NCBI RefSeq assembly: GCF_000720425.1 | Contig: NZ_JOAJ01000002.1 | Span: 1-64,000 of the forward strand | DNA length: 64,000 nucleotides | DNA from: Nocardia rhamnosiphila NBRC 108938 | GTDB taxonomy: Bacteria; Actinomycetota; Actinomycetes; Mycobacteriales; Mycobacteriaceae | Direction of reading: 5' to 3' | Shown: piece by piece, positions 39,573 through 48,794 of the stretch | Position numbering within the stretch: the first letter of the stretch is position 1 | How the letters are laid out: every line of letters begins with the position of its first letter | The notes under the pieces: generated by a model | Told to the model about the DNA's origin: nothing | What the model saw: only the letters and a program-made list of their open reading frames with translations | The model's database searches: none | Translations under genes and position numbers: made by a program

Positions 39573-41543
39573 TCATTCGCCCAGGTCCTCCTCGTGGATC
39601 CGGAACTCGGGCGAGGTGCCGCTGATGGGGACGCGGTCGCTGCCGGACTTCACCGCGTCGCCGAAGTATCGAATCCGGTAGCTGCCGGGTGTTGCGTCGG
39701 CCGGGCTGTGCCAGGTGATGGTGATCCGCGAGCTCGAGGCGGCGCCACGCGACCAGCCGAAGGTGGTCGTCCAGTCGCCGTCGTCTGCGATGAGCCGCCA
39801 GCGCTCCCCGTCGCGCCGCTGCACCATGAGATAAGTGCTGCCGCGATGTAGGTCGTGGTTGGGGTACGCGCCGGCGAATTCGACGCTCACCTGCTCCCCC
39901 GCGCGATAGGCCGGCGCGGGCTCACTGAGCACGTCGCCGAAGTCGTGCCCCACCGGGGGGAAGTCCACGGGCGGGGCGGCCTTCGCAGGCCGCTGCGCCT
40001 CCGACAGATCGGGCGCCTCGGTACCGGACGGTACCGGGCTGCCGTCGTGCATTGCGGTCGCGAGCTGTGCCGCGATCTGCTGCAGGGCCGGCAGCTCCCA
40101 GCGACCGAACAAGGTGCTCGCGCCCTCGTAGTGCTGCGCGTCGTACTCCTCGGGAGTGGTGACGTAGTGGATATAGGCGTTGCTGTATCCGGCGACCAGG
40201 ACGTTGGCCGGTTCGACGCCGAGGATGGCCGCCACCGTGCGCCGCAACCGCAGTCCGGCGGCGATGGTCACCTCGCCCGGGATACCGATCAGATACAGCT
40301 CGCCGATCTGGAGGAGTTGGACCGGAACGATCTCCTGCACATAGGGCCCGAGCCGATTGAGCAGCCCACCCGGAGCCACGATCGCCTTGGGCGCCTGCGC
40401 ATCACGCAGCGACGGCGCGAACCGATAGACCAACCGCGACAACAGATCCCAGCCCGGATTGCGTCCTTCGCGAAAGGTCTTCCAGTGGGTGGGCCCGTCG
40501 TATCCCGCGCCGGCGAAGGCGGCCGCACCACCGGCGGGCCGCCCGGTGCGGTGCTCGCGCTCGTCTCCGGTGAATTCCGCGGAGACGGTCACCGCGGACA
40601 GATCGACGTGCACCACGCGGTGATCGATACTGCCGGCCATGCGCGGCACGTATCCCGCGGCGAGTTTCGCCGCGGCCTCGTACTGGCGCAGACCGACGGT
40701 CCGGGTGTTCTCGAACTCGTTGCCGGCGTCACCGGGCGCACCGTCCAGGTTGGGCGACATATCACCGGCGTTGGTCTGCGCGAAGGCCGCGACGAAGTCG
40801 GGATCCGGGTCCGCCAGATAGTTCACGCCCTCGACCACATGCTCCCAGTGGTAGGCCGCGTACCCCTTGTTGTCGCCGCTGATCAGCGTGTTCCGATTGC
40901 TCATCGAGGTGCCGTGCGTGGCGAACCAGTTGATGGCGCCGACCGGTTCGCCCTCGCGATCGATACGCAGCAGGGTCGTCTGCGGGTCGATGGCATCGGG
41001 GAAGAATTCCTTTTCCTCCTCCGGGTTGCGGTCGAATGCCGCACGCGAGCGATTGACGCTGGCCTCGCGCAACTCACCGTGTACCAAGCGCAGGGTGGCC
41101 GGTGCGAGATCCTCGTGTGCTCGTTCGACCGCCTCGAGGATGCCGTCGACGATCGCCGCGAACGTTTTGGGACGGAACCCGGCCGAGCCGTTGTACAACC
41201 GGTGGTGCGAATAGCCACCGGGCCCGCAGTGGGTGTGGGTCGCGGTGATCATCACATTGGACTGGGTGTAGGTGTCGCCGAAGCGCTCGGCCAGCCGGCG
41301 CAGCACCTCCTGAGTGATGCTGGAGAAGATCAACGGCAGATCGTTCACGATCAACAGCACCCGCCGGTCGACGAGCGGGTCCACGAAGACGAAGGCGCGG
41401 GAACGCAGACGGAGGTGTATTCCGGTGGTCTTCTGGTCGGCCTTGCCGTAGCCGAGCATGCCGGCCTCGGCCGGTTCTCCGGTGATGTCGGCAATGGCGC
41501 GCCCGACCAGATGGCGGTCGGTCGCATAGTTCGTTTCCGGCAT
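39573..41543 (-). CDS. neutral/alkaline ceramidase
   Basis: A 656-residue neutral ceramidase homologue, which would hydrolyse N-acyl-sphingosine to sphingosine and fatty acid. Motifs: start VGRAIADITGEPAEAGMLGYG, zinc ligands in TATHTHCGPGGYS and FATHGTSMSNRN, and the nucleophile Ser in TNAGDMSPNLDG. A C-terminal beta domain follows (about residues 500-650). From the ATG at 41543 the N-terminus MPETNYATDRHLVGRA has no signal peptide, and the upstream extension MNPNRCRGPNPRG is not one either. Most bacterial ceramidases are exported, so location is uncertain. Divergent from a PucR-type regulator. Confidence 0.9.
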   Translation of the reverse strand: MPETNYATDRHLVGRAIADITGEPAEAGMLGYGKADQKTTGIHLRLRSRAFVFVDPLVDRRVLLIVNDLPLIFSSITQEVLRRLAERFGDTYTQSNVMITATHTHCGPGGYSHHRLYNGSAGFRPKTFAAIVDGILEAVERAHEDLAPATLRLVHGELREASVNRSRAAFDRNPEEEKEFFPDAIDPQTTLLRIDREGEPVGAINWFATHGTSMSNRNTLISGDNKGYAAYHWEHVVEGVNYLADPDPDFVAAFAQTNAGDMSPNLDGAPGDAGNEFENTRTVGLRQYEAAAKLAAGYVPRMAGSIDHRVVHVDLSAVTVSAEFTGDEREHRTGRPAGGAAAFAGAGYDGPTHWKTFREGRNPGWDLLSRLVYRFAPSLRDAQAPKAIVAPGGLLNRLGPYVQEIVPVQLLQIGELYLIGIPGEVTIAAGLRLRRTVAAILGVEPANVLVAGYSNAYIHYVTTPEEYDAQHYEGASTLFGRWELPALQQIAAQLATAMHDGSPVPSGTEAPDLSEAQRPAKAAPPVDFPPVGHDFGDVLSEPAPAYRAGEQVSVEFAGAYPNHDLHRGSTYLMVQRRDGERWRLIADDGDWTTTFGWSRGAASSSRITITWHSPADATPGSYRIRYFGDAVKSGSDRVPISGTSPEFRIHEEDLGE

Positions 41544-41757
41544 CGACCTCTTCTGTCCTCGTGGATTCGGCCCGCGGCAGCGGTTCGGGTTCATTACACA
41601 GACAAACTAGCAAGGACGAAGTCGGGATTCGTATTGCGCGATCGACGGTTTCGCGATCACCGTCATCGGGAAGGACCCGGGCGACCGGGGCACATACGCT
41701 ACGGTTCCCGGCACCATCGACCCGTTCGTTCGCCTCTCCCGTGAAAGACCATGCACG

Positions 41758-43071
41758 ATGACCGCTTCTGCCCACCCACAGCGGCACCGGCCCGAGCCGT
41801 CGGCGGAGCCTACGCCGACCCGGGTATCCGGGCTCGTTCTCGAGATCGGGGCGGGGCTGCGCGCTCGGGAATCGGAGATCGCCGCAGGGATGACTCGACG
41901 GATACTCCGCGCGATCGACTACACCCGGGCCGATCCACGGCTATCGGATCTGCGGACCGCCAGCATCCAGGCCAATGTGACCACCATGGTCGAGATCTTG
42001 GCCAACAATATTCCGGTCGATCACCTGCAACCGCCGATGGCGGCCGTCGAATACGCGCGGCGGATGGCGCAGCGCGATATTCCCTCCAACTTCCTGGTGC
42101 GGGCCTACCACATGGGCCAGAACACCATGATGCGCATCTGCTACGACGAGGTCGCACAGCGGAGCCTGCCGACAGCGCTGGGACTGGCCGTACTCCAGCG
42201 CCTCACCGAAAGCGTCTACGCCTACACCGACTGGATCATCGAGTACGTCTCCGCGACCTACGAGACCGAACGCATGCGATGGGTCGACGCCCGCGGCACG
42301 GTGCGCTCCTCCACGGTGCACACACTGCTGTCGACGCGGATACCGGATCCGGCCGGGTTCGAGGCCGAGACCGGCTACGGTCTCGACCGGACACACCTGG
42401 CGATGATCCTGTGGTCCACGGGCAGCGACGAGGTCGCCACCATGGCCCTGCTGGATTCCGGCGCCCGGGCGATGACACACGCATTGCAGGCCGATGGCCC
42501 GCCACTGGTGACAGCCATCGACCGGCGGACGATATGGGCGTGGTTCCCATTCGGCCGGCGGCCTGCCGTCGACGCCGAGGGGATGCGCTCGGCGGCCGAT
42601 CTCCCGGCACAGGTACGGCTGGCGGTCGGACTGCCGGGCCGGGGGCTCGACGGTTTCCGCCGCTCCCATCAACAGGCCGCCGCCGCCTATTTCGTCGCCA
42701 CCCTGCCGGGGACACCGTCCGGCCGCCGGTCGATCGGGTTCGGTGACCCGGGCGTGGCGGTGGTATCGCTGCTGGCCAAAGACCTCGACGCGACCCGGGC
42801 GTGGGTGCGCGAGGTGCTGGGAACACTCGCCGACGACACCGAGCAGGCAGCAATGCTACGAGAAACTTTGAGCACCTTCTACGAAACCGGCGAAAGCCAC
42901 GTGCACACCGCACAGCAGATGACCCTGCACCGCAACACCGTCAAATATCGCATCACCAAGGCGGTGGATGCCGTCCGGAACAGTGGCGCCGGCCACGAGA
43001 AGCTGGATATCGCACTGGCTCTGCGCATCTGCCGCTTCCTGGGCCGGAGCGTGCTGCGCCCGTCGCCCTGA
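41758..43071 (+). CDS. PucR-type (CdaR-like) transcriptional regulator
   Basis: A 437-residue regulator. The C-terminus has the PucR helix-turn-helix (about residues 375-430: LSTFYETGESHVHTAQQMTL and HRNTVKYRITKAVD); the N-terminal 170 residues form an RsbT-co-antagonist/sensor-like helical region (RRMAQRDIPSNFLVRAYHMG), and the middle is a GGDEF-like CdaR domain. This architecture is frequent in Nocardia and Mycobacterium. Divergent from the ceramidase gene across 214 bases, which suggests that it regulates lipid hydrolysis. Confidence 0.85.
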   Translation: MTASAHPQRHRPEPSAEPTPTRVSGLVLEIGAGLRARESEIAAGMTRRILRAIDYTRADPRLSDLRTASIQANVTTMVEILANNIPVDHLQPPMAAVEYARRMAQRDIPSNFLVRAYHMGQNTMMRICYDEVAQRSLPTALGLAVLQRLTESVYAYTDWIIEYVSATYETERMRWVDARGTVRSSTVHTLLSTRIPDPAGFEAETGYGLDRTHLAMILWSTGSDEVATMALLDSGARAMTHALQADGPPLVTAIDRRTIWAWFPFGRRPAVDAEGMRSAADLPAQVRLAVGLPGRGLDGFRRSHQQAAAAYFVATLPGTPSGRRSIGFGDPGVAVVSLLAKDLDATRAWVREVLGTLADDTEQAAMLRETLSTFYETGESHVHTAQQMTLHRNTVKYRITKAVDAVRNSGAGHEKLDIALALRICRFLGRSVLRPSP

Positions 43072-43522
43072 CACCACGGGTGGGCGGCGGGACCACACCA
43101 CCGCACCGGGCATCATGGTGTGCGACTGTCCTCGACAGCTCGGGTGGCCACGATTCGCCCGTCACCGACACCGGGCACGGCGTCGTTGCGGACGACGGAC
43201 GAACGCGTACGAGGGGCGTCATCGAGCCGAGTGCGTTGTGCGGCGGGGACAAAGACACCCCACCGAATGTGCACGCCCGACAAACTTTTCGATGGACGGG
43301 GCGGTTTCATTGTTCTCGATAAACCATTTCAGTAGAGTCCTCCGGGTCGACAAGGACACGTTGTCCGGCGCCGGTATGCCTCGTGGCCGCCGGAGCCGGT
43401 CGGCGATCTGTGAAATGCCGTAGGAGATATTTCGCCGGCGCAGGACCGCGCGGCGGATTACGTCCGTGCACTCGTGCGCAATTCCAAGAATATTTGCTGG
43501 AAGTTTTGTGGAGGAGAGAGGC
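43072..43522. other. intergenic region of lower G+C, no gene seen
   Basis: About 450 bases without a convincing gene. The part from about 43280 to 43510 is visibly less G+C-rich than its surroundings, and open frames there lack ribosome sites and family features. It presumably holds the promoter of the small-ORF/desaturase/patatin cassette and may be acquired DNA. Confidence 0.4.
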
Positions 43523-43660
43523 GTGGAACGCCAACTCATTGCCGTTTCCGGCTCGGCGGCAGCACCGCCCGGCGCGGCACAAAAATCTACCCCGGTGGTC
43601 GATCCGGTAGAAGTGACCGGCCGGGCCGGAATCGCCGGCCGACTCCGAGGAGCTCGGTAG
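43523..43660 (+). CDS. 45-residue small protein ahead of desaturase-like gene
   Basis: GTG start with a strong GGAGGAGAG site at 43510-43518; the stop is eight bases before the next ATG. The product begins VERQLIAVSGSAAAPPGAAQ and contains STPVVDPVEVTGRAGI; it is short, alanine/proline-rich and has no membrane segment. I do not recognise it. The ribosome site and tight spacing favour a real small ORF or leader that couples translation of the downstream gene. Confidence 0.45.
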   Translation: MERQLIAVSGSAAAPPGAAQKSTPVVDPVEVTGRAGIAGRLRGAR

Positions 43661-43668
43661 CAAGATCG

Positions 43669-44274
43669 ATGGCGATCAGGGATATACAGGCATTCGCGCA
43701 CCGCACCGCCGACGACATCGAGTCGCTCGACCACGAACTGGAGCGGATCCGCACGGATATCGAGAGATCACTCGGACCGCGAGATGCCGCCTACATTCGG
43801 CAGGTCTTCGCCTTTCAGCGCGGCCTCGAAACGCCGGCGCGCCTGATGCTGTTGCGCGGCGCGCGGTACCGGGGCACGTGGATCGCCGGTAGCGTGATGC
43901 CGGCGTGGTCCAAGGTCATCGAGATGATGGTGGCCGGGCACAATATCGGTCACGGACGGCGGGACCGGATGAACGACCCGGAAATCCAATCCGCGAACCG
44001 GGAACGGGATTTCGCCGGACCGTCCGCCCATTGGAAACGCGCACACAACCATATTCACCACACCTACACCACTGCCTCGCTACCCGCGCAGTTCTGGTTG
44101 TCCTCTCGCACTCTCTGGAAGCTCGCGCTACCGGACCGCTTCCTGCGCAGCACCTCCGCGGATGCCGCCGAAACACGGTCCGAGCGGAAGTTCCCGAGTA
44201 ATGCGCCGCGCGGAGGCAGGTGGCCCGGCGGGCAACCCGCCGACTCCGTCACCGGCGAGCGGGGACGACAGTGA
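43669..44274 (+). CDS. truncated fatty-acid desaturase-like protein
   Basis: A 201-residue protein whose first about 130 residues match the N-terminal part of membrane fatty-acid desaturases: MAIRDIQAFAHRTADDIESL, the first histidine box in GHNIGHGRRDRMNDPEI, and the second in AHNHIHHTYT. The usual enzyme is about 350-400 residues. Here the match ends after the second box; the tail (FWLSSRTLWKLALPDRFL and a polar, Arg/Gly-rich end) has no third histidine box and no second pair of membrane helices. It should not be active alone. Yet it overlaps the patatin gene by four bases (GTGA), so translation of this short form seems built into the operon. Confidence 0.65.
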   Translation: MAIRDIQAFAHRTADDIESLDHELERIRTDIERSLGPRDAAYIRQVFAFQRGLETPARLMLLRGARYRGTWIAGSVMPAWSKVIEMMVAGHNIGHGRRDRMNDPEIQSANRERDFAGPSAHWKRAHNHIHHTYTTASLPAQFWLSSRTLWKLALPDRFLRSTSADAAETRSERKFPSNAPRGGRWPGGQPADSVTGERGRQ

Positions 44275-45236
44275 CAGATCGATCGGCGACAGCCGAACGC
44301 CCTATCGTCCGGCTCCTCGCCGGGGTCGCCGGCCGCAGTCTTGCCTTGATGGTCGGAATGGCCATCGGGTCGATGGAGGCACTCACCACCCGGCGAGCCC
44401 GGTACATCGGGCAATCCGATCCAGCCCTGCAACCGGTCGTCGTGGGCGTCAGTGGTGGCGCGCTCGCGGCGACCGCGGTAGCGCTGGGCATGACACGTGA
44501 CCACGCCCGCAGGATCGCGGTCGATCACCCCGAGCACGAAATCCTCGGTGCCAGAAGCCTCCGCGGCCTGATGACACGACGCGCCCTCTACCCGCAGGCC
44601 CGGATTCGCGAACTCGCCCACGCCTTCGCCGGAGACCGCACTTTTGCCGACTTCGCCCTCGGGCCCCCGGGAAACGAACCGCACCGCGCGGCCTCGTCGC
44701 TGCTGATCCCCGTCTACGCGGCCCGCCACGGCACCCTCCTGCTACCGCGGGACCTGCCGAAGCTGGGCCTGGTCGATCTGCCCGTCGCGGACGCGATCGT
44801 CGCCGCCACCCGGATACCCGGGGCCCTGCCCGCGGCCGCCGGACTCGACGACGTCTTCGACGGCGGCTGCCAGTACCGGGTCCCGCACGATATCTTCGCG
44901 CGACATCCCGCTCTCGTCCTGGACCTCTACGGACCGGAACCGTACGACAGCCGGGGCGGACTGATCTTTCCGCTGCTCCACCCGTCGCTGCCCACCATCG
45001 CGCACCGCCCGCGACCGTTCCGCGACCGGGCCCTCCGCGAGTCGACCATCTTCGCCCACCAGCGCTACGGAGCAGCGCTCAACGCACCGGCACAAACCTC
45101 CGAGGAGCTGTTCGACACCGGCTATGACATCGCCTCCACCTGGATCCGGACCCGCACCGATGAGCAACTCCGGCGCGTCGTCGACGCGCACGTTCTCCGG
45201 CCCGCGGGGGAGGCCCCGCGCCCGATCGGCCGCTAG
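44271..45236 (+). CDS. patatin-like phospholipase
   Basis: A 321-residue patatin-fold lipid acyl hydrolase. The nucleophile Ser is in VVGVSGGALAATAVALG (GxSxG) and the dyad Asp in DVFDGGCQYRVP (DGG). An N-terminal hydrophobic stretch (LLAGVAGRSLALMVGMAIGS) may tether it to the membrane. Translation starts at a GTG inside the stop of the desaturase-like gene. Together they suggest a membrane-lipid remodelling unit, but that is inference. Confidence 0.78.
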   Translation: MTDRSATAERPIVRLLAGVAGRSLALMVGMAIGSMEALTTRRARYIGQSDPALQPVVVGVSGGALAATAVALGMTRDHARRIAVDHPEHEILGARSLRGLMTRRALYPQARIRELAHAFAGDRTFADFALGPPGNEPHRAASSLLIPVYAARHGTLLLPRDLPKLGLVDLPVADAIVAATRIPGALPAAAGLDDVFDGGCQYRVPHDIFARHPALVLDLYGPEPYDSRGGLIFPLLHPSLPTIAHRPRPFRDRALRESTIFAHQRYGAALNAPAQTSEELFDTGYDIASTWIRTRTDEQLRRVVDAHVLRPAGEAPRPIGR

Positions 45237-45455
45237 GCGATGACCGGTCACACGCCATGGCCGGACAGCGGCCGGGTGTGCCGCCGGGAAATCCGGGACC
45301 GACCGCAGCCGCCCGGTGACCGCGTGGATTGTCATCGGCCGGCGTCCGCGCGCTTCCCGGGGCAGTTACCTGTGCGGACACGGGTCGGATGCGGCTCGCT
45401 ATCGAGCATCGGCAGCGGCTCGGCCGATGTCGGCGGGATCCGGTTGGATGAGCCC

Positions 45456-46124
45456 GTGACCGTCCACGACGTAGCCCGCCGGCTTCCACCCATCGCCGAC
45501 CTGCGAAACCTGTGCCGCTCGCTGGCGATGCTCGACGCGATCCTGAGCCCGGACCGGGAAAGCCGGTACCACTTCTTCGACACCGCGTGGGGCGAAGGCG
45601 CGGAGATGGCCGCCATGAGCAATGGATCGGGAGACGAGTACTCCATCGTGTTCTCGGCGGCCGGTGTCTATATCCGCGGCTTCGGCCACGAATCGCCCAT
45701 GAGCCCGTATCGCCAGGACCACGCGCCCTGGCCGGGAGTGATCGACGACGTTCCCGATGTCTTCCGGTCCTTCGCCGAGGAGCCGGCGTTCACCGACGAG
45801 GACGGCGTACCCGTCGTGACGGCCTGCCTGTGGCGGGAGGCAACCGATGATCGGTGGCACCACGGCACGATCGATTTTCCCTCCGATCATGCCGATCCCG
45901 ACGGGACGACGAGCCTGTTCCACCTACTGGTCGACCGCTCACCCGGCGCGTTCCAGCGCTTCGCCGAGGACTATTACGAGGTCGCTGTGAACCTGGCAGC
46001 GGTGAGTGACGTCTACGGGTCGCGGCCGCTGGACCGGGAACTCGTGTCGTCGTTGAACGAGGAGATCACCCTGGCGGACTTGGCCCGAGACCTCTCCGAA
46101 ATCGGCTATCCGCGGGCCCGCTGA
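45456..46124 (+). CDS. uncharacterised 222-residue protein
   Basis: A soluble acidic protein beginning VTVHDVARRLPPIADLRNLC from the GTG at 45456; a TTG at 45444 is an alternative. Visible segments are YHFFDTAWGEGAEMAAMSNG, GDEYSIVFSAAGVYIRGFGH and VTACLWREATDD, a mixed alpha/beta pattern seen in widespread actinobacterial hypothetical proteins that I recall as similar to immunity-type proteins. No catalytic motif or membrane segment. It stands alone, 219 bases after the patatin gene, and ends at a double terminator. Confidence 0.65.
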   Translation: MTVHDVARRLPPIADLRNLCRSLAMLDAILSPDRESRYHFFDTAWGEGAEMAAMSNGSGDEYSIVFSAAGVYIRGFGHESPMSPYRQDHAPWPGVIDDVPDVFRSFAEEPAFTDEDGVPVVTACLWREATDDRWHHGTIDFPSDHADPDGTTSLFHLLVDRSPGAFQRFAEDYYEVAVNLAAVSDVYGSRPLDRELVSSLNEEITLADLARDLSEIGYPRAR

Positions 46125-46131
46125 GAGCGAC

Positions 46132-46182
46132 CCGGCGGGTCCCGCGGCACCCGCCGGCCACCGGCACCGACGGCGCCGGTGG
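46132..46182. terminator. tandem terminator hairpins
   Basis: Two adjoining perfect stems: CCGGCGGGT (46132-46140) with ACCCGCCGG (46149-46157), then CCACCGGC (46158-46165) with GCCGGTGG (46175-46182). They start seven bases after the stop of the 222-residue gene and face the convergent DUF427 gene. Confidence 0.65.
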
Positions 46183-46331
46183 GGGTCTGCCGAGCCGCCC
46201 GTTCAGGGACCCGGCAGCGATCCCCGACTGCGCAGATGGGCACGGCCCGCGTGTCCGCCGCCGGATGGATCAGGGCCGCCCTGCCGCCGGAAACCGCACC
46301 GGGTCCACCCCGGCACCGGGCTGCCGGTGGA

Positions 46332-46625
46332 TCAGTCGTCGAGAATCTCGACCTGATTCTTGTAGAAGGCGACGTAGTTCTCGATCTCGGCTGCTTTGGT
46401 CTTGGGTTCGGGATAATACCAGGCCGCGTCGGTCAACGGCTCGGCGTTGCCGACGTCCACCGTGTAGTAGCTGGCCCGGCCCTTCCACGGACAGAACGTA
46501 TGCGTATCGGTGGGCTCGAAGAACTCCTTCCGTAACGAGTCCGGCGGGAAGTAGTGATTACCTTCGACGATGACGGTGTCGTCGCTGGACGCGATCGTTA
46601 CGCCGTTCACGACTGCCTTTGTCAT
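46332..46625 (-). CDS. DUF427 family protein
   Basis: A 97-residue DUF427 protein. The family motifs are all present: SSDDTVIVEGNHYFPP, FCPWKGRASYYTV and AAWYYPEPKTKAAEI. The family is small and beta-rich; its function is not established. From the ATG at 46625 the protein has its normal full length. Single gene, convergent with the preceding one. Confidence 0.85.
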   Translation of the reverse strand: MTKAVVNGVTIASSDDTVIVEGNHYFPPDSLRKEFFEPTDTHTFCPWKGRASYYTVDVGNAEPLTDAAWYYPEPKTKAAEIENYVAFYKNQVEILDD

Positions 46626-46789
46626 CCCTAGATTCTGCCTCAGCTCCCCGGCACGATCGACTACGGGCGCCCGGGATGTGAGGGCCGCAAATTCCGTGCC
46701 GGTAGTACCGTCATGCCCGGCCACGCCATCCTCGACCGCCTGGTTGAACGAGAAATCGGGCGGCCGTGTGGCTCGGGCGACCGGGAGGT

Positions 46790-47938
46790 CTACCGGGTTC
46801 GCGTTACGGGTGGGCGTGCTCCCGGCGCCACGGCCGGGAGGCGGCCGATCTGCCGGCCGATGCGGGTCAGCAATTGCCGGGTCAGTTCGGGGTCACCGGC
46901 GGTATCCCTGTCGGTGTAGTCGCCGAGGGAGTAGATGGTCGTGAATCCTGCCGGGCCCCATCGGTCCGGGGACAGCGTGTTCCGGCCGGCGACGGCGACG
47001 ACCGGAACGGGGTGGGAGCGGCGAGCCAGTACCGCGGGTAGTTTGCCGTTCGCGGTCTGCTCATCGATACTTCCCTCCCCGGTGACGACCAGGTCGGCAT
47101 GGGGCAGGCGCCGGTCGAACTCGAGCAAGTCGAGAAAATACTCGGCGCCCGACACGATCGTGCCGCCGAGCAGTAACGCCGCGAATCCGATTCCACCCGC
47201 GCTGCCCGCTCCGGCCGCCGCCGCGCAGGCCGTCGCGTCCGGGTAGCCGCTGCGGGCGAATGCTCGGACGAGGTTGTTCAGTCCGGCGTCGAGAAAACGC
47301 ACCTCATCGTCGGTGGCGCCCTTCTGCGGCCCGTACACCGCCGCAGCGCCGTCCGGTCCGAGCAAGGGATTGGTGACATCACCGGCGACCACGATCTCGA
47401 CCCCGGTCGGCGGTGCCGCCCGCGACGAGTCGACGGTGTGGACGCGCCCCAGGCTTCGTCCGCACGCCCGCAGTCGTACTCCCTGCGCATCGGCGAAGGT
47501 GAAACCGAGCGCCGCGAGCAGTCCCATCCCGCCGTCGGTACTCGCACTGCCACCGAGGGCGAGGACCAGCCGGTGCGGCCGGAACCGCAACGCCTGCGAG
47601 ATGGCCTGCCCCAAACCCAGGCTGCTCGCGTCCAGTGGCAGTGTGCGGCCGTTGGGCAGGGTGGTGAGACCGCAGGTATTGGCGACCTCCACCACGGCGG
47701 TACCGTCGCCGACGGCGATCCGCCCGTATCGCGGTGTCCCCGCCGCGCCGGCCACCGTCACCGGATGCGGCGTGAAACCGGCCGCCACCGCGGCGTCGAC
47801 GCTGCCGTCACCGCCGTCGGCCAGCGGCAATCTGTCACTGTCGATCCCCGCCGCCGCCAAGCCCTCCGCCAGCCGGTCGGCCACCTCGGCGGCGGAGAGG
47901 CTTCCTTTGAACTTGTCCGGAGCAACCAGAACCCTCAC
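46790..47938 (-). CDS. glxK: glycerate kinase
   Basis: A 382-residue GarK/GlxK-type glycerate kinase, making phosphoglycerate from glycerate and ATP. Signatures: VLVAPDKFKGSLSAAEVADRL at the N-terminus, PLADGGDGSVDA, LALGGSASTDGGMGLLAALG (nucleotide-binding) and LVVTGEGSIDEQTANGKLPA. The GTG at 47938 is 40 bases after the ABC ATPase stop, so it is probably the last gene of the importer operon. That implies that the imported compound is broken down to glycerate, which this enzyme sends to central metabolism. Confidence 0.92.
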   Translation of the reverse strand: MRVLVAPDKFKGSLSAAEVADRLAEGLAAAGIDSDRLPLADGGDGSVDAAVAAGFTPHPVTVAGAAGTPRYGRIAVGDGTAVVEVANTCGLTTLPNGRTLPLDASSLGLGQAISQALRFRPHRLVLALGGSASTDGGMGLLAALGFTFADAQGVRLRACGRSLGRVHTVDSSRAAPPTGVEIVVAGDVTNPLLGPDGAAAVYGPQKGATDDEVRFLDAGLNNLVRAFARSGYPDATACAAAAGAGSAGGIGFAALLLGGTIVSGAEYFLDLLEFDRRLPHADLVVTGEGSIDEQTANGKLPAVLARRSHPVPVVAVAGRNTLSPDRWGPAGFTTIYSLGDYTDRDTAGDPELTRQLLTRIGRQIGRLPAVAPGARPPVTRTR

Positions 47939-47978
47939 GCGGTCGCCTTCCTGTCGGTGAGTCGGCGGGGATCGAATT

Positions 47979-48782
47979 TCAGTCCGCCTGCGCCACCGCG
48001 CCGAGCAGATCCCGGACCCGGTTGGCGACCGTGATGAATTCCGGCGTCTCCATCGTTGTGGCGTAGTTCCGGTGCGCGGGCAGATCGACGTCGAGCAGTT
48101 CGATGATCCGGCCCGGCCTCGGGCTCATCACGACCACCCGATTGGCGAGGTATACGGCCTCGGCCACCGAATGGGTGACCAGCAGCACCGTGGTGCCCGT
48201 TTCCCGCCAGATCCGATGCAGTTCGACATTCATCCGTTCCCTGGTGAGCGCGTCGAGAGCGCCGAACGGCTCGTCCATCAGCAGCACTTCCGGTTCGTGC
48301 AGCAGGGCCCGGCACAGCGAAACCCGCTGCTGCATACCGCCGGAGAGTTCGTGCGGCAGGGCGTCCTCGAATCCGCTGAGTCCGGTCATCTCGATGAGAC
48401 GCGCGCATTCGGCCGCGGCCGCCCGTTTGTTCATGCCGCGCATCTCGGCCTGGAGCAGGATGTTCTTGCGGACGGTCCGCCATTCCAGCAGTGCGGCGCG
48501 CTGGAATACGTAGCCGATATTGCGCTGCGGCCCACGGACGGGGGCGCCGCCGAGTTCGACACTGCCCCCGCTCGGATCGGTGAGACCGGCGACGACTTTC
48601 AGCAGCGTTGATTTGCCGCAGCCGGACGGACCGACGATCGAAACGAATTCGCCCCGGCGGACCCGCAGGTCGACATCGTGCAGTGCGGTGACGTCCCCGC
48701 GCTTGGACGAGAACCGTACGGTCAGGTCGGCTACCGCGACCGCGGTATCGGTGCCCGCGATGGTGTCGGTGGATGTGCTCAT
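47979..48782 (-). CDS. ABC transporter ATPase (nitrate/sulfonate/taurine type)
   Basis: A 267-residue ABC ATPase with Walker A GPSGCGKST, signature LSGGMQQRVSLCRAL, Walker B VLLMDEPFGALD and the switch His in LLVTHSVAEAVYLA. It belongs to the SsuB/TauB-type subgroup that serves single-permease importers. The gene order permease, binding protein, ATPase, glycerate kinase on the same strand forms one operon. Confidence 0.92.
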   Translation of the reverse strand: MSTSTDTIAGTDTAVAVADLTVRFSSKRGDVTALHDVDLRVRRGEFVSIVGPSGCGKSTLLKVVAGLTDPSGGSVELGGAPVRGPQRNIGYVFQRAALLEWRTVRKNILLQAEMRGMNKRAAAAECARLIEMTGLSGFEDALPHELSGGMQQRVSLCRALLHEPEVLLMDEPFGALDALTRERMNVELHRIWRETGTTVLLVTHSVAEAVYLANRVVVMSPRPGRIIELLDVDLPAHRNYATTMETPEFITVANRVRDLLGAVAQAD

Positions 48783-48794
48783 ATCGTCACCTGC

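Noticed and set aside
43219..43734. Minus-strand 171-codon frame before the desaturase-like gene
   Set aside because: It overlaps the start of the desaturase-like gene and has no ribosome site; a weak helix-turn-helix-like look was not enough.
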